From assembly GCA_016713625.1 (NCBI GenBank), contig JADJOT010000006.1, forward strand, positions 1 through 64,000: DNA of 64,000 bases, read 5' to 3'. Below the pieces are notes generated by a model that did no database searches, had not been told where the DNA came from, and saw nothing but the letters and a program-made list of their open reading frames with translations. Source of the stretch: Candidatus Accumulibacter affinis (lineage in GTDB: Bacteria; Pseudomonadota; Gammaproteobacteria; Burkholderiales; Rhodocyclaceae). Below, piece after piece: positions 1 to 9,958 of the stretch. Each line of letters opens with the position of its first letter. Within the stretch, counting starts at the first letter, position 1. Position numbers and translations under genes: made by a program.

Positions 1-75
1 TGTCTGTTTCCGTCCCCTTTCGTTTGGCGGTGCCCCCGTAGCCGGGCCATTCCCGATTCACATCCCCGCTCATCC

Positions 76-109
76 AACCGGACGTGCAGTTCTCCCGCAT
101 CCGGCTCTC
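76..109 (-). ncRNA. Group II intron domain V
   Basis: The minus strand reads GAGCCGGATGCGGGAG, then AACTGCACGTCCGGTT, a 34-nt hairpin with the catalytic AGC triad and a GNRA-like internal loop. It matches the very conserved domain V of bacterial group II introns, and the AGC (not CGC) triad argues against a class C intron. It lies just after the remains of the reverse-transcriptase reading frame, as expected. The structure looks intact although the protein does not. Confidence 0.8.
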
Positions 110-129
110 CGGACAAGGACATCGCGCTT

Positions 130-1440
130 TACCGCCCACGGAAGGTCATGGTTCCGTGCAGGCAAATCTGACCAGCCCCAACTCTTACGGCTGAGATACC
201 GATCGAGGGTAGCGCGTCTCCCCCTTACCGGAGACCTTGTGCCTTGCACCAACCACCGGCGGAGACGTTGCGTGGCGAAGGGGCAGATCGCCCGATAGGC
301 CGGGCTGACTGGGACGAGGAAAGTAATTCGCCCAGCCGGTCAGTTTCCGGTTCAGCCGTCCCACTACAAACTAGGCATCCAGGAGGGTTCGGCGGCGGTC
401 GGTTTCCTCAGTGATGCTTTCCACCATCCGTTGGATGCTCTTCTGCGAGGGCCGAGTGCCGATGTAGGCGCGCCCAGTCCACGGTTCGCCAGCACCGCCC
501 GAAAGGTGTAACCCAGGAAGTCAAACCGCTCTTGCGGTATTTGACACAGATGTGTCTGTCGTCGTTCCGTCAGCTTCCAGTTGCTCCGTCATACACTCAC
601 ATCGCGTCCATGGCATCCTCTGCCCGGCCTTTGCAGCAGATGACAAGTCTCGCGTAATTGACGATAATGCGCCAACCAGCGACGGGCATACCCCAACCTC
701 TTCCATCCGAGGATGAAGCGCCGCATGTACAAATTCGACAGCAGCGGTGAAATAGGTGCCTAGAGTGCCGCGTCCAGTGTCCCGGTTGGATCGTCCGCTT
801 CCGGGTGACCGTATCCGTCGTCCTCTTCCACCGGCGCTTCCAGCCATTGCCCGGAGAGTGCAGAACGTGCCGATCCACGATCCGACGGGCGACGCTCTTC
901 ATAAGCTCGGGGTGCGGAATGTGATCGAAATAGCCGGACAGATCCGCATCGATCACTTGCTGGTGGCCTGTATTCCAACAGACGATGAATCGCTCTTAAC
1001 GCGTCCTGAGCTACGCTCTGCCCGGTGGCGTATTGCTCCGGTTGCAGATCAGCTTCCGAAGATAGGTTCCAGCACGAGCAGCGCCGCCGTTGAATCACCA
1101 CTCGGTCGGTGATCGTCGGTATCCCCAAAGGGCGCAGCTTGCCGTTCGGCTTCGGTATCCGGAACCCGTTTGACCGCTTCCGGTCGGTAGTCCTTCTTCT
1201 TCAGCCGTTCCGCCAGTTCCCTGACCGGCGTTCTTCTCCGTACGCTTCGATGTCTTCAAATCGCACTCCATCCACCCCGGCTGCTCCTGGTTGGCTTGGC
1301 AGCTTCGGTAGGCGTGGTCGAGCACGTCCCGTCGGTAAATCTTGTCATACAGGAGGTAGAACCGGAACCCGGGTTCTTCCTTCCGCTTCCGGCGTGTAAC
1401 GCCGTCCGCAGTTTCTGAACGTTGACCAGGTTTGCAGGTT
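130..1440 (-). pseudogene. Group II intron reverse transcriptase/maturase, degenerate
   Basis: Remnant of an LtrA-like protein that would splice and reverse-transcribe the intron. Recognisable pieces, in order on the minus strand, are the N-terminal region with DHAYRSCQAN (about 1320-1290), the GIPTITDRVV and EADLQPEQYA blocks (about 1125-1030), the IDADLSGYFDHIPHPELMKS block (about 955-890), the active-site block (about 670-640) and a C-terminal RNHDLPWA piece (about 160). Several frameshifts separate them. The catalytic YADD motif reads Y-A-R-L, consistent with loss of three bases that removes both aspartates, so the enzyme would be dead even if the frameshifts were sequencing errors. Confidence 0.85.
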
Positions 1441-2013
1441 GCCCAATCTCATGTCCCTTTCCGCTTCTTGCGTTGGTCTTGAACTGGGGCCCCTTTCCTC
1501 CATCGGCATTACCCGACTTCACGGTACCACGAGCCTCTCCGCCACCCCACCTCGCCCGGCCCGGCCCTCGCGGGCGTCCGGTTGAATCTTGCTTGACCGT
1601 GATGGGGCTTCCCGTGTTACGTCTGTCTTCCTCTTCCACACATACCGTCACCACCCCCGGCGGAACCACGGGCTGCCTTTCACGGCCGCAGCCGCCTACG
1701 ACATCGGCCTTCCCGTAGTAACGCCGGGTCGGCTTCCGCATCGCCCTTTCCGAGGCCTACTCAGTGTTCATTCACATTACGGCACTTCGTACTCGCCAAA
1801 TCCCTGACAGGACCCTCTACACCTGGGGGCTTCAGCCCGCTTCGTTACCTCCACGACTGCTCCGGTTGCTTACCGGCCGGAACGAAAGTTGCCAGGCGGG
1901 ATTCACCCGCTGGACAGGCCTTTGCGGCACCTGAAAGACCAAGGCTACCACTACGACATGGCAGCGCCTCTCGACTGGAATGCCATGAGGGGCTATCACC
2001 TCCTCATGCGCAC

Positions 2014-2518
2014 GGCGCATGTCTTCACGCCGTGGCACGCTTCAACCGGCCTACGCGACTGAATCGGCAATTCGGTGTGAGCGACCATCTCAAAAGGTTC
2101 CTGAGCCGCTCCCTGGCTGTCCCGCGCGCATACACAAACAGAAGCTGGAAAATAATCCAGGCGGACTATTAAAGCCGGCCACCTTGCAACAGCAGACGGA
2201 TCAGGTGTTCGCGCCTCGGTCCGAGGTGATCGCCTCGCCAACCACCCTCCCCAAACGTGCTTCCCGTCGCGAGAGCTGCGAATCTTGGAAAATGGTTTAT
2301 ATTGCGGCGCAACAGACGCCCCTGCAGGGGGAGCGATGGCTTGGCGTTGCGCCTGGCCTGGCTTTACCCCCCGACCATGGCCAGCATGCGCAAGCAGGGT
2401 CGATTACTTTCGCAGAAGACCCGCTGCGCGCACCTGCCGGCCCGGCCCCGGCGCAGCCACGCAGTCTGAAAACATTCCATAGCGCCGCTGCCGCAGCGGT
2501 CAAACTCAGGACCATTCC
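2014..2518. other. No recognisable gene
   Basis: About 500 bases between the intron and the DUF2760 remnant. Reading frames here overlap one another, none has a convincing ribosome-binding site, and none resembles a family I know. It may hold the intron's flanking target sequence and the promoter of the Hsp70 operon, but I cannot point to a clear -35/-10 pair. Confidence 0.4.
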
Positions 2519-3073
2519 ATGAAACAAGCCAGTCCCTCCTTGTTGAGCAGAATCTCCCTTGCCTTCGGCACCTTTTTCTCGATTCTTTCCGACGGCCAGT
2601 TCGCCGCCCGCGTGCAAGCCTTACGCTCGGGCGAGCAACGCGCCGAGCCATCGGCGCCGGCAGGCGAAACCCGTGACCGTGCCGCTTACCGCAGCGGCGC
2701 CCGCGATGGCGCGTTGCGGCTGCTCGGCCTGCTGCAGCGCGAGCGCGCTTCATCGACTTCATCCGGAAGACGTCGCCAGCTATGCCGATACCGACGTCGG
2801 CGCCGCCGCGCGCGTCGTTCATGAAGGTTGTCGCCGGGTACTGCGCGACAACTTCACGATCAACGCGGTGCGCGAAGAAGCCGAAGGCAGCCGCCTCACC
2901 TTGCCCGCCGGTTTTGACGCCGCAGCGATTCGCGTCACCGGCAACGTCGTCGGCCAACCGCCATTCACCGGCAGCATCACCCACCGCGGCTGGCGGGTAA
3001 GCGGGTTCGCCTGCCCAGGCTCGCCGCGGGTCACGACCTGCGCATCGTTGCTGCCGCGGAGGTGGAACTATGA
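2519..3073 (+). pseudogene. DUF2760 protein, frameshifted
   Basis: First gene of a DUF2760-Hsp70-Hsp70/DUF3731 operon; its biochemical role is unknown. It starts with MKQASPSLLSRISLAF and a helix typical of DUF2760. The reading then jumps frame near 2750 (LHPEDVASYADTDVGAAARV) and again near 3000, after which the proper C-terminus ends in AAAEVEL. The ancestral stop overlaps the next start (ATGA at 3070), so translation was coupled to the Hsp70 gene. About 185 codons in total, normal for the family. Two or more frameshifts make a functional product unlikely, unless the indels are sequencing errors. Confidence 0.75.
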
Positions 3074-4910
3074 GCGAGGCAAAGTTTTCGCTCGGCATCG
3101 ACCTCGGCACCACTCCGTGCGCCCTCTCCTACGTCGATATCGGCGCCTGCGACGGCGAGCAGGTCGTGCAGGGGATACTCGAAGTACCACAGCTGACCGC
3201 CCCGGTGCGGTCGAGTCGCTCGGCCTGCTGCCGTCGTTCATCTACCTGCCGCATCCCAGCGAACTCGCGGCCGGCGATCTCAACCTGCCGTGGACGGCCG
3301 AGCAGGACTACGCAGTCGGGGAAATGGCGCGCAGTCGCGGCGCGGCGACGCTGAGCCGGCTGGTTTCCAGCGCCAAAGAGCTGGCTCTGCCACGCCGGCG
3401 TCGATCGACGCGCGGCGATTCACCTTAACGACGCGCCGCCGGAAGTGGCGCGTCTATCGCCACTCGAAGCCTCGCTGCGCTATCTCGGCCACTTGCGCGG
3501 CCTGGGATCAGGCACAACCGACAGCCCCTTCGTCGATCAGGAAATCGTCGTCACCATTCCCGCCTCCTTCGACCCGGCGGCCCGCGAACTGACTGCCGAA
3601 GCGGCGCGCTGCCGGCTGTGAGCACATGATCCTGCTCGAAGAGCCGCAGGCGGCGCTGTACAGCTGGATTCAGAAGAGCGACGGCGGCTGGCGCAAACAG
3701 GTGCGGCCGGGCGACATCATCCTGGTCGTCGATGTCGGCGGCGGCACCAGCGACTTCTCGCTGATCGCCGTTCTCGAACGCGACGGCAGCCTCGAACTGC
3801 ATCGCGTTGCCGTTGGCGAGCACATCTTGCTCGGCGGCGACAACATGGACCTGGCCCTGGCCTATGCGGTTGCCGGCAAGCTCGCCGCGCAGGGCAGCAA
3901 ACTCGACGCCTGGCAACTGCGAGCGCTGACGCACGCCTGCCGCGCGGCCAAGGAAACCCCTGCTCAGCGATCCGGCGCTGACCGCGGTGCCGCTGGTCAT
4001 CGCCAGCCGCGGTGCCAAGCTGATCGGCGGCTCGATCCGCAGCGAACTGACCCGCGACGAACTCGCGGCAACGCTGCTCGAAGGCTTCTTCCCGCCGGCA
4101 GCGATCGCCGATCGGCCGCAGGGACGCGGCCGCGCCGGCCTGACGCAACTCGGTCTGCCCTACGCCCAGGATGCCGCCGTCACCCGCCACCTGGCCGCTT
4201 TCCTCGCCCGCCAGATCGCTGCTACCGCCGATCTCGAAGGCTTCCAGGGCCGCTTGCCCGAGGCTGCGACCTTTCTGCATCCCACCGCTGTGCTCTTCAA
4301 TGGCGGCGTCTTCAAGTCCGACCTGCTCGCCGAGCGGACGCTGGCGACCGTCAATTCCTGGCTCAGCGCCGAGGCTGCCCGCCGCCCGTCTGCTCGAAGG
4401 GGCCGACCTCGACCTCGCCGTCGCGCGCGGTGCCGCCTATTACGGCTACGTCCGGCGTGGCCAGGGAGTACGCATCCGCGGTGGCACGGCGCGTGCCTAC
4501 TACGTTGCGGTCGAATCGGTGATGCCGGCGGTCCCCGGCCTGCAGCCACCAGTGCAGGCGCTATGCCTGGCGCCATTCGGCATGGAAGAAGGCAGCGAGG
4601 CGGCGCTGCCGGCGCAGGAGTTCGGGCTGGTCGTCGGCGAGCAGGTGCGCTTCCGTTTCTTCGGCTCGTCGGTTCGCCGCCAGGATCAGGTCGGCGCTCT
4701 GCTCGAAGACTGGGAGCCCGAGGAACTCCAGGAACTTTGACGAGATCCAGACGACGCTGCCCAGCGACGGCCGCGCTGCCGGCGAGGTGGTACGCGTCCG
4801 CCTGCATGCCCGGGTCACCGAAGCCGGCACGCTCGAACTCGAAGCCCTGCCGCGACGGCCCACAGCACTGGAAAGTCGAGTTCGACGTGCGCGCAGGTGC
4901 CGGTGATTAA
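3070..4910 (+). pseudogene. Hsp70-like (DnaK/HscA-type) ATPase, frameshifted
   Basis: Hsp70-family chaperone-like protein. It starts with SLGIDLGTTPCALSYVDI, the phosphate-1 motif of the actin/Hsp70 ATPase fold. Later pieces include ILLEEPQAAL, VVDVGGGTSDFSLI (phosphate-2, about 3727-3768), GEHILLGGDNMDLALA and LFNGGVFKSDLL. They lie in all three forward frames, with switches near 3200, 3410-3610, 3950, 4380 and 4735, so about five or six frameshifts interrupt roughly 613 codons. All ATPase motifs are still present in order. The start overlaps the DUF2760 stop and the next Hsp70 gene follows 14 bp downstream. It is not canonical dnaK; this divergent type has no known client. Confidence 0.8.
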
Positions 4911-4924
4911 GCCCTGGCCGAGCG

Positions 4925-7563
4925 ATGAAGAAACCCTACATCGTCGGCATCGATCTCGGCACCAGTAACACGGTCGTTGCCTACGCCGTACCCGGCAGGC
5001 AGGACGTCGAGCTGTTCGAGATCGAACAGCTGGTCGGTCCCTGGCAGGTAGCGGCGCGGCCGCTGTTGCCTTCGCTGCGTTATCATCCGGCCGCAGGGGA
5101 AATCAGCCTGGGTGATCTGCAGCTGCTCTGGCCGGCAAGCGACAGCGTCACGTCGCTGGTCACCGGCTGGCTGGCGCTCGATCTCGGGGCGCAGGTTCCT
5201 GGCCGGCTGGTGGTAAGCGCCAAGAGCTGGCTGTCGCACGCCGCGATCGACCGCTTAGCGCCGATCCTGCCGTGGGGCGCCGACGCGGAGGTCGCCAAGG
5301 TCTCGCCGGTGGTCGCCAGCGCCAGCTATCTGGCGCATGTTCGCGCGGCCTGGCTGCACCGCTTCCCGAAAGCACCGCTCGACCAGCAGCAGGTGATTCT
5401 CACCGTCCCCGCCTCCTTCGATGAAGGTGCGCGCGCGCTGACGCTCGAAGCCGCCAGGCAGGCCGGCCTGCCCAGGCTGCGCCTGCTCGAGGAACCGCAA
5501 GCAGCGTGTCGGCGATCACCTGATGCTCGGCGGCGACAACATGGACCTCGCCCTCGCCCACCTCGTCGAGTCGCGCCTGCCGGCCGGCGAGGCCGCCTCT
5601 CGGCAGCGCGTTTTGCGCAGCTCACCGCACGCTGTCGAGCGGCCCACGAGCAACTGCTGGCCGACGACGCACCGGCATCGGTGCTGCTGACTCTGCTCGG
5701 CGGCGGATCGCGGCTGATCGGCGGCGCGCGCACCATCGATCTCGATCGCGATGAAGTCCGAAGGGTGCTCGTCGATGGCTTCTTTCCGCGTGTCGAAGCG
5801 ACCGAGCCGTTGCAGCAACGGCGAGCCGCGATCGTCGAGTTCGGCCTGCCCTACCCCGCCGACCCGGCGATTACCCGTCACCTCGGCGCCTTTCTCCGGC
5901 GGCACGCGCAGGCGGCACGCCAGGCGCTCTCCGCCAGCGGCGACGCTAGCGACGGCAGTGACGCAGCCGCTCTGCCGGTGCCGATACGGTGCTGTTCAAC
6001 GGCGGTGTTTTTCGCGCCGAGGCGCTCGCCGAGCGTTTGCGGAACACGCTCGGCGACTGGCGCGGATCGGCGCTGCGCGTCCTGCACAACGATCATCCCG
6101 ATGTCGCCGTGGCACGCGGGGCAGTCGCCTACGCGCTCGTTCGCCAGGGGCATGGGCGGCGCATCGGCGGCGGCTCGGCGCGCAGCTACTTTCTGGTCCT
6201 CGAAGATCCCGGTCCGCAGCGACGGGGCATCTGCCTGCTGCCGCGCGGCAGCGAGGAAGGCCACGAAATCCCGTTGCCGGAGCGCGTCTTCAGCCTGCGT
6301 CTTGGGCAGCCGGTACGCTTTCACCTGGCTTCGTCGGTAGCCGACACTCCCTGCCTGCCCGGCGAGATCAGCAGCCTCGACGACGACGACTGCATTCGCC
6401 TGCCGCCGATCGCCGCCGTTGTGCAGGCCTTGCCCGGCAGCAGTCAGCGCGAGGTGCGCGTGCAGCTGACCACCGCGATGACCGAGGTCGGCACACTGGA
6501 GATTCACTGCGTCGCGGTGGACGACGCCGCGCGTCGCTGGCTGCTCGAATTCCAGTTGCGCGGCGAGGATGCTAGCCCTGCCGATTCGTCGGCCGCCCTG
6601 CCACCGCGCTTCGCCGACGCCGTGCAGTCCATCGAACGTATTTTCGGAGCCAGCTCGCCGCCCTCGACAACAAGGAGGTGAGGCGTTTGCGCGGCCACCT
6701 TGAACATCTGCTGGGCAAACGCGAGGATTGGCAGATGCCGCTGCTGCGTGCCCTGTTCGACGCCCTGCTGCAGCGCGCGCCGCCGCCGCCGCCGCTCGGC
6801 CGAGCACGAACGGCTGTGGCTCAATCTGGCCGGCTACTGCCTGCGTCCGGGTCTTGGCGATGCGCTGGACGACTGGCGGATCGAGCAGGTCTGCGATCTG
6901 TTGCCGCAGGGTATCCAGTACGCCAACGAAAGTCAGAACTGGTCGGAATGGTGGACCTTCTGGCGGCGCGCGGCGGAGGCTTGCCAGCACCCATCCAGGA
7001 ACAGATCCTGAACGACGTCGGTCCATGGCTGCGGGCCGAAGCCGCCAGGAACCGCAGCCGGCCGGCGGCGGCAGTCGCCGGCAGTCACGACGACATGCTG
7101 CGCCTGATCGCCTCGCTGGAAAGACTGCCGATCGAACGTAAGCGCGAAATCGGCGACTGGCTGCTCGAGAGGCTGCGCAAAGCCTCGGAAAAAGCCCTCG
7201 GCTGGTGGGCCCTTGGTCGCATCGGCGCACGTCAGTCACTCTACGGCAGCGCCCATCCAAGTGCTGCCGCCCGAGCTTGCTGAGCACTGGCTGGACGCGC
7301 TGCTGGCACTGGACTGGAAAAGGTCGAGCCGGCCGCCTTTGCCGCGACGCAGATCGCCCGCCTGACCGGCGACCGCTCGCGCGACCTGCCCGAGGCCGTC
7401 CGCGCAGCGGTGCTCACCCGCCTGGCGTCGATCAACGCCAGTGCCACCTGGATCAGTCAGCTCAGCCAGGTGGTTGAACTGGATAAAGCCGACGAACGCC
7501 GCGCTTTTTGGCGAGTCCCTGCCGGCCGGCTTGCGGCTGCTGACGCCAGGCAGGACCGCCTAG
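4925..7563 (+). pseudogene. Hsp70-like protein with DUF3731 tail, frameshifted and deleted
   Basis: Second, longer Hsp70-family gene, beginning VGIDLGTSNTVVAYAVPG. The frame is open through LRLLEEPQAA (about 5500), where it jumps directly to VGDHLMLGGDNMDLALA. The roughly 50 residues that normally lie between, including the VDVGGGTSDFS phosphate-2 motif intact in the neighbouring paralogue, are missing. The rest continues through LFNGGVFRAEALAERL (about 5990) into a C-terminal extension (about 6670-7563) with WSEWWTFWRRAA and ALGWWALGRIGAR, typical of DUF3731. At least five frame changes occur. The ATPase could not work as encoded. The deletion is harder to explain by simple sequencing error than single-base indels. 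Confidence 0.8.
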
Positions 7564-7740
7564 CGCGATGGCGACCGGCCGCCAGACGCGCTTGCTACCG
7601 ACGATTCCCGATCGACTTCCGGCGGGCCCAGGACGCGACATTCTGCCCCGGGCAAGGTATCATCACCGGGTCAGGCACTTGCCGCCTGGCCGCCGCCGAC
7701 CCCCGACCCCGTACCCACTGCCAGTCCACAGGAGTGAGCC

Positions 7741-7953
7741 ATGCGCACGCAGCCAGATCGCCGCCAGAATCATTCCGGGCCACGCGCGGGAATGCCTGAA
7801 CGTCGCAGCGACGCCAACCGTCGTACCCTCAACGTGACCGCGCAATCCCTCGTGCAAGTGGAGGCGCGTCTAGCCGCGCTCACCCACAGCCGCAAGGCCG
7901 AAAGTGAGGAGGATGACTCCGGCTGGGACAAGCTGATCATTCCCCTGGACTGA
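7741..7953 (+). CDS. Small hypothetical protein
   Basis: 70 codons preceded by a good ribosome-binding site (AGGAG seven bases before the ATG). The product is strongly basic in its first half (repeated RR pairs such as DRRQN, PERRSDANRR) and acidic near the end (SEEDDSGWDK). No domain recognised. A small arginine-rich ORF at 49819 has a similar flavour (PERRRLPERR), but I cannot show that they are homologous. It stands alone, downstream of the broken Hsp70 operon and upstream of the GH19 gene. Confidence 0.5.
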   Translation: MRTQPDRRQNHSGPRAGMPERRSDANRRTLNVTAQSLVQVEARLAALTHSRKAESEEDDSGWDKLIIPLD

Positions 7954-8138
7954 AAGCCAAAGCGGAGTTGCCTGGGGCGGCAGCCGCAAGCTTCCATAGG
8001 CCGCATCACGGTGGGGAAAGCTCGGTGAGGCGGCACGCCCAGCGCTGCGGGGCTGACGCCGCATCTCCAACCGCGTGTTGACACAGCCGGGGACATGACG
8101 CATAGTCAGTTGCGCGCCAATTCTGGAGGAAGATCGCC

Positions 8139-8837
8139 ATGACAACGCCCCTGACCCAGCCGCAACTGAAGATCATCTTTCCCGCCGCCGCGATCGACTA
8201 CCTGGTCAAGGTGGCTGAGGAGCTGAACAGGCACCCCGAGGCCTACGGCCTGGACACGCCGCTGCGTCGTGCGCATTTTTTTGCCCAGGTACGCCAGGAA
8301 TGCGGCGTCGGACTGAAGCCCGTCAGCGAAAACCTCAACTACAGTCCGGAGGTGCTGAAAACGATGTTCAGCTACTACAAGGGACATCCGGCCGAGGCAG
8401 TGCAGGACGGCTACCTCAAGAACCCGCAGACCAAGAAAATCGTACGACGCGCTGCCGAGGAAACCATCGCCAACAAGATCTACGGCGACCGCATCGGCAA
8501 CGGCAACATCGCCAGCGGCGACGGCTGGCGCTTCCGTGGCCGCGGCTTCATCCAGGTCACCGGACGCGCCAATTACGCCGCCGTTACCAAGCAATGCAAG
8601 GTACTGTACCCTGACATGGACGTGGACTTCGTCGCCCACCCCGACATGATGGCCGCCAGCCCCGGCGCCGAACGCTCGGCGGTCGGCTACTGGACGATGA
8701 ACGGCCTGCACAAACTGGCCGACAGGGGTTCCGCCGGCGCCGACGTCGACCGCATCACCGCGGTGATCAACAAGAAAACCGACAGCTATGCCGCCCGACG
8801 GGCGAACTTCGTCATTGCTCTTGGTGCGCTCAAGTAG
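8139..8837 (+). CDS. Glycoside hydrolase family 19 (chitinase/endolysin-like)
   Basis: Predicted lysozyme-like enzyme that cuts beta-1,4 linkages in chitin or peptidoglycan. It is 232 aa, with GH19 landmarks in order: FAQVRQECGVGLKPVSENLN (about residues 47-66), where the first catalytic glutamate is expected, then FRGRGFIQVTGRANYAAV (about 132-149) and SAVGYWTMNGLHKLAD. A GGAGGAAG ribosome-binding site precedes the ATG. There is no signal peptide, as in phage-type endolysins of this family. There are no holin or phage genes alongside, so it is either a domesticated endolysin or a cytoplasmic or type VI-type effector. The 3' end overlaps the next gene. Confidence 0.85.
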   Translation: MTTPLTQPQLKIIFPAAAIDYLVKVAEELNRHPEAYGLDTPLRRAHFFAQVRQECGVGLKPVSENLNYSPEVLKTMFSYYKGHPAEAVQDGYLKNPQTKKIVRRAAEETIANKIYGDRIGNGNIASGDGWRFRGRGFIQVTGRANYAAVTKQCKVLYPDMDVDFVAHPDMMAASPGAERSAVGYWTMNGLHKLADRGSAGADVDRITAVINKKTDSYAARRANFVIALGALK

Positions 8838-9396
8838 GCACGTTTTCGCCGCCCTCGCGCTGACCACAGCCTGCGGGCTGCCCGGCGCGGCCGATCTTGC
8901 GCCAGGCTCGGTCGCGCTGTGCCAGCCCGAGCAGAAAGTGATCTTCCATTGCAGCGTCGGCGCCAAGTCGGTCTCGCTTTGCGCCGACATGGTCAGCGGA
9001 CGAATCGGCGCGCTGGGTTACCGCTACGGCACAGCGGGCCACATCGAACTGTCGCAGGACGCCGCCGCCAGCGGCGAGGGGCGCTTTCACGCCACCACCG
9101 CCGCGCTGGCGCCAAGCGCCAGCGTTCGCCAGGTCTGGTTTCACCGCGGCGGCTACCGCTACCTGCTCAGCCAGTGCGTGGGCGGCGCCTGCCCTTTTGA
9201 CGCCGGGCTGGCCGTGCTGCGAGGCGACAAGGTGGTCTCCAGCCGCCGTTGCCAACGCACCGCCGACGACCGCGCCTGGTTCGCAGCCGAGTTGGGGAAT
9301 TTTGGCAGCGACGCGGCGAGCAGCCAGTCGATGACCGAACGCCTGGTCTTCGACGACGTTGACAACGGCCTGGAGCGCCTGTATCCGCTGCGCTGA
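8824..9396 (+). CDS. Secreted hypothetical protein
   Basis: About 190 aa with an N-terminal signal (basic SSRH, then VFAALALTTACGLPGAAD). The cysteine after ALTTA might be a weak lipobox. The mature part has several cysteines (ALCQPEQKVIFHCS, SLCADM, SQCVGGACPFD), suggesting disulfides and periplasmic or outer location. I chose the GTG at 8824, inside the end of the GH19 gene, because it places the signal peptide at the N-terminus; an ATG at 8788 is also in frame. The overlap suggests co-translation with the hydrolase, so an accessory or immunity role for it is possible, but this is only inference. Confidence 0.65.
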   Translation: MRSSRHVFAALALTTACGLPGAADLAPGSVALCQPEQKVIFHCSVGAKSVSLCADMVSGRIGALGYRYGTAGHIELSQDAAASGEGRFHATTAALAPSASVRQVWFHRGGYRYLLSQCVGGACPFDAGLAVLRGDKVVSSRRCQRTADDRAWFAAELGNFGSDAASSQSMTERLVFDDVDNGLERLYPLR

Positions 9397-9464
9397 ACCA
9401 GCGCAATCTGGCTCCCGCTGACGATCAGCGCAGCGCGTAGAGCGTAACCCGGCGCCGGCTCCGC

Positions 9465-9958
9465 TCAGGTGCGGTCCGAACCCGCCGGCAGCGGCTTCCT
9501 GGGCGGTGTCTGCAGTGCCGGCAGCTGCACATCGCCGCGCCGTTCGAAGGGCAGCGTTCCCATGCCGGAAACGTTCAGGCGGCCAAAGATGCGGTAGTCG
9601 ATGCGCTCGCGGCCGCCCTTCGGCAACTCACGCAACTGGTTCAGAGCGCTGCCCAGCGTGCTCGTCGCGGTCACCTCGAGCAGCGCCTCTCCGAAACGCG
9701 GGATGGTCACCCCCGGTCCGACAGGCCGGTGATGAACGACTTGCCGTTGAGCTCGATTTCAAAGCTCAGGCCGTTGATCCGCAATTCCACATCGTTCGGA
9801 TTCTGGATCCGCAACTTGAGTGCGAAGCGTTGCTCGAACAGGCCCATCTGCACCAGATTCAAGGCGGCAACGCTGACTTCGGGTTTTTGCGCCAGCCCGC
9901 CCAGTCCGGCACAGGCGCTCAACAGCAAGATCGACAGAACCGCCAGACGGGTCTTCAT
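9465..9958 (-). pseudogene. LEA type 2 / WHy-domain lipoprotein, one frameshift
   Basis: Lipoprotein of the LEA14-like (water stress and hypersensitive response) family. The N-terminus MKTRLAVLSILLLSACAGLG has a clear lipobox (LSAC), predicting attachment to the outer or inner membrane. The domain core includes LKLRIQNPNDVELRINGLSF. The frame ends early at a TGA just after SFITGLSDRG, but the next frame continues at once with VTIPRFGEALLEVTATS. Restoring one G in the GGGGG run near 9711-9716 would give a single 164-codon gene. This is either a real homopolymer frameshift or a sequencing error. It is upstream of nothing co-directional; its start overlaps the end of the 9955 dehydrogenase gene. 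Confidence 0.75.

Larger units (their letters stand above)
1..2013 (-). mobile_element. Degenerate group II intron
   Basis: Minus-strand retroelement containing a readable domain V near its 3' end and fragments of a group II intron maturase/reverse transcriptase. Upstream of the reverse transcriptase there is a non-coding stretch of the kind expected for ribozyme domains I-III. The upstream limit is a guess: a GTGCG-like string, the usual 5' start of these introns, reads on the minus strand at about 2008-2013. Domain VI and the 3' splice site were not resolved. The coding part is scattered over all three minus frames, so the intron cannot make its protein and could move only with help from another copy. 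Confidence 0.65.

Noticed and set aside
4925..7563. Calling the Hsp70-like genes dnaK or hscA
   Set aside because: The nucleotide-binding starts fit the superfamily, but the DUF2760/DUF3731 context, low similarity outside the motifs and lack of a typical substrate-binding domain point to a different Hsp70 class.
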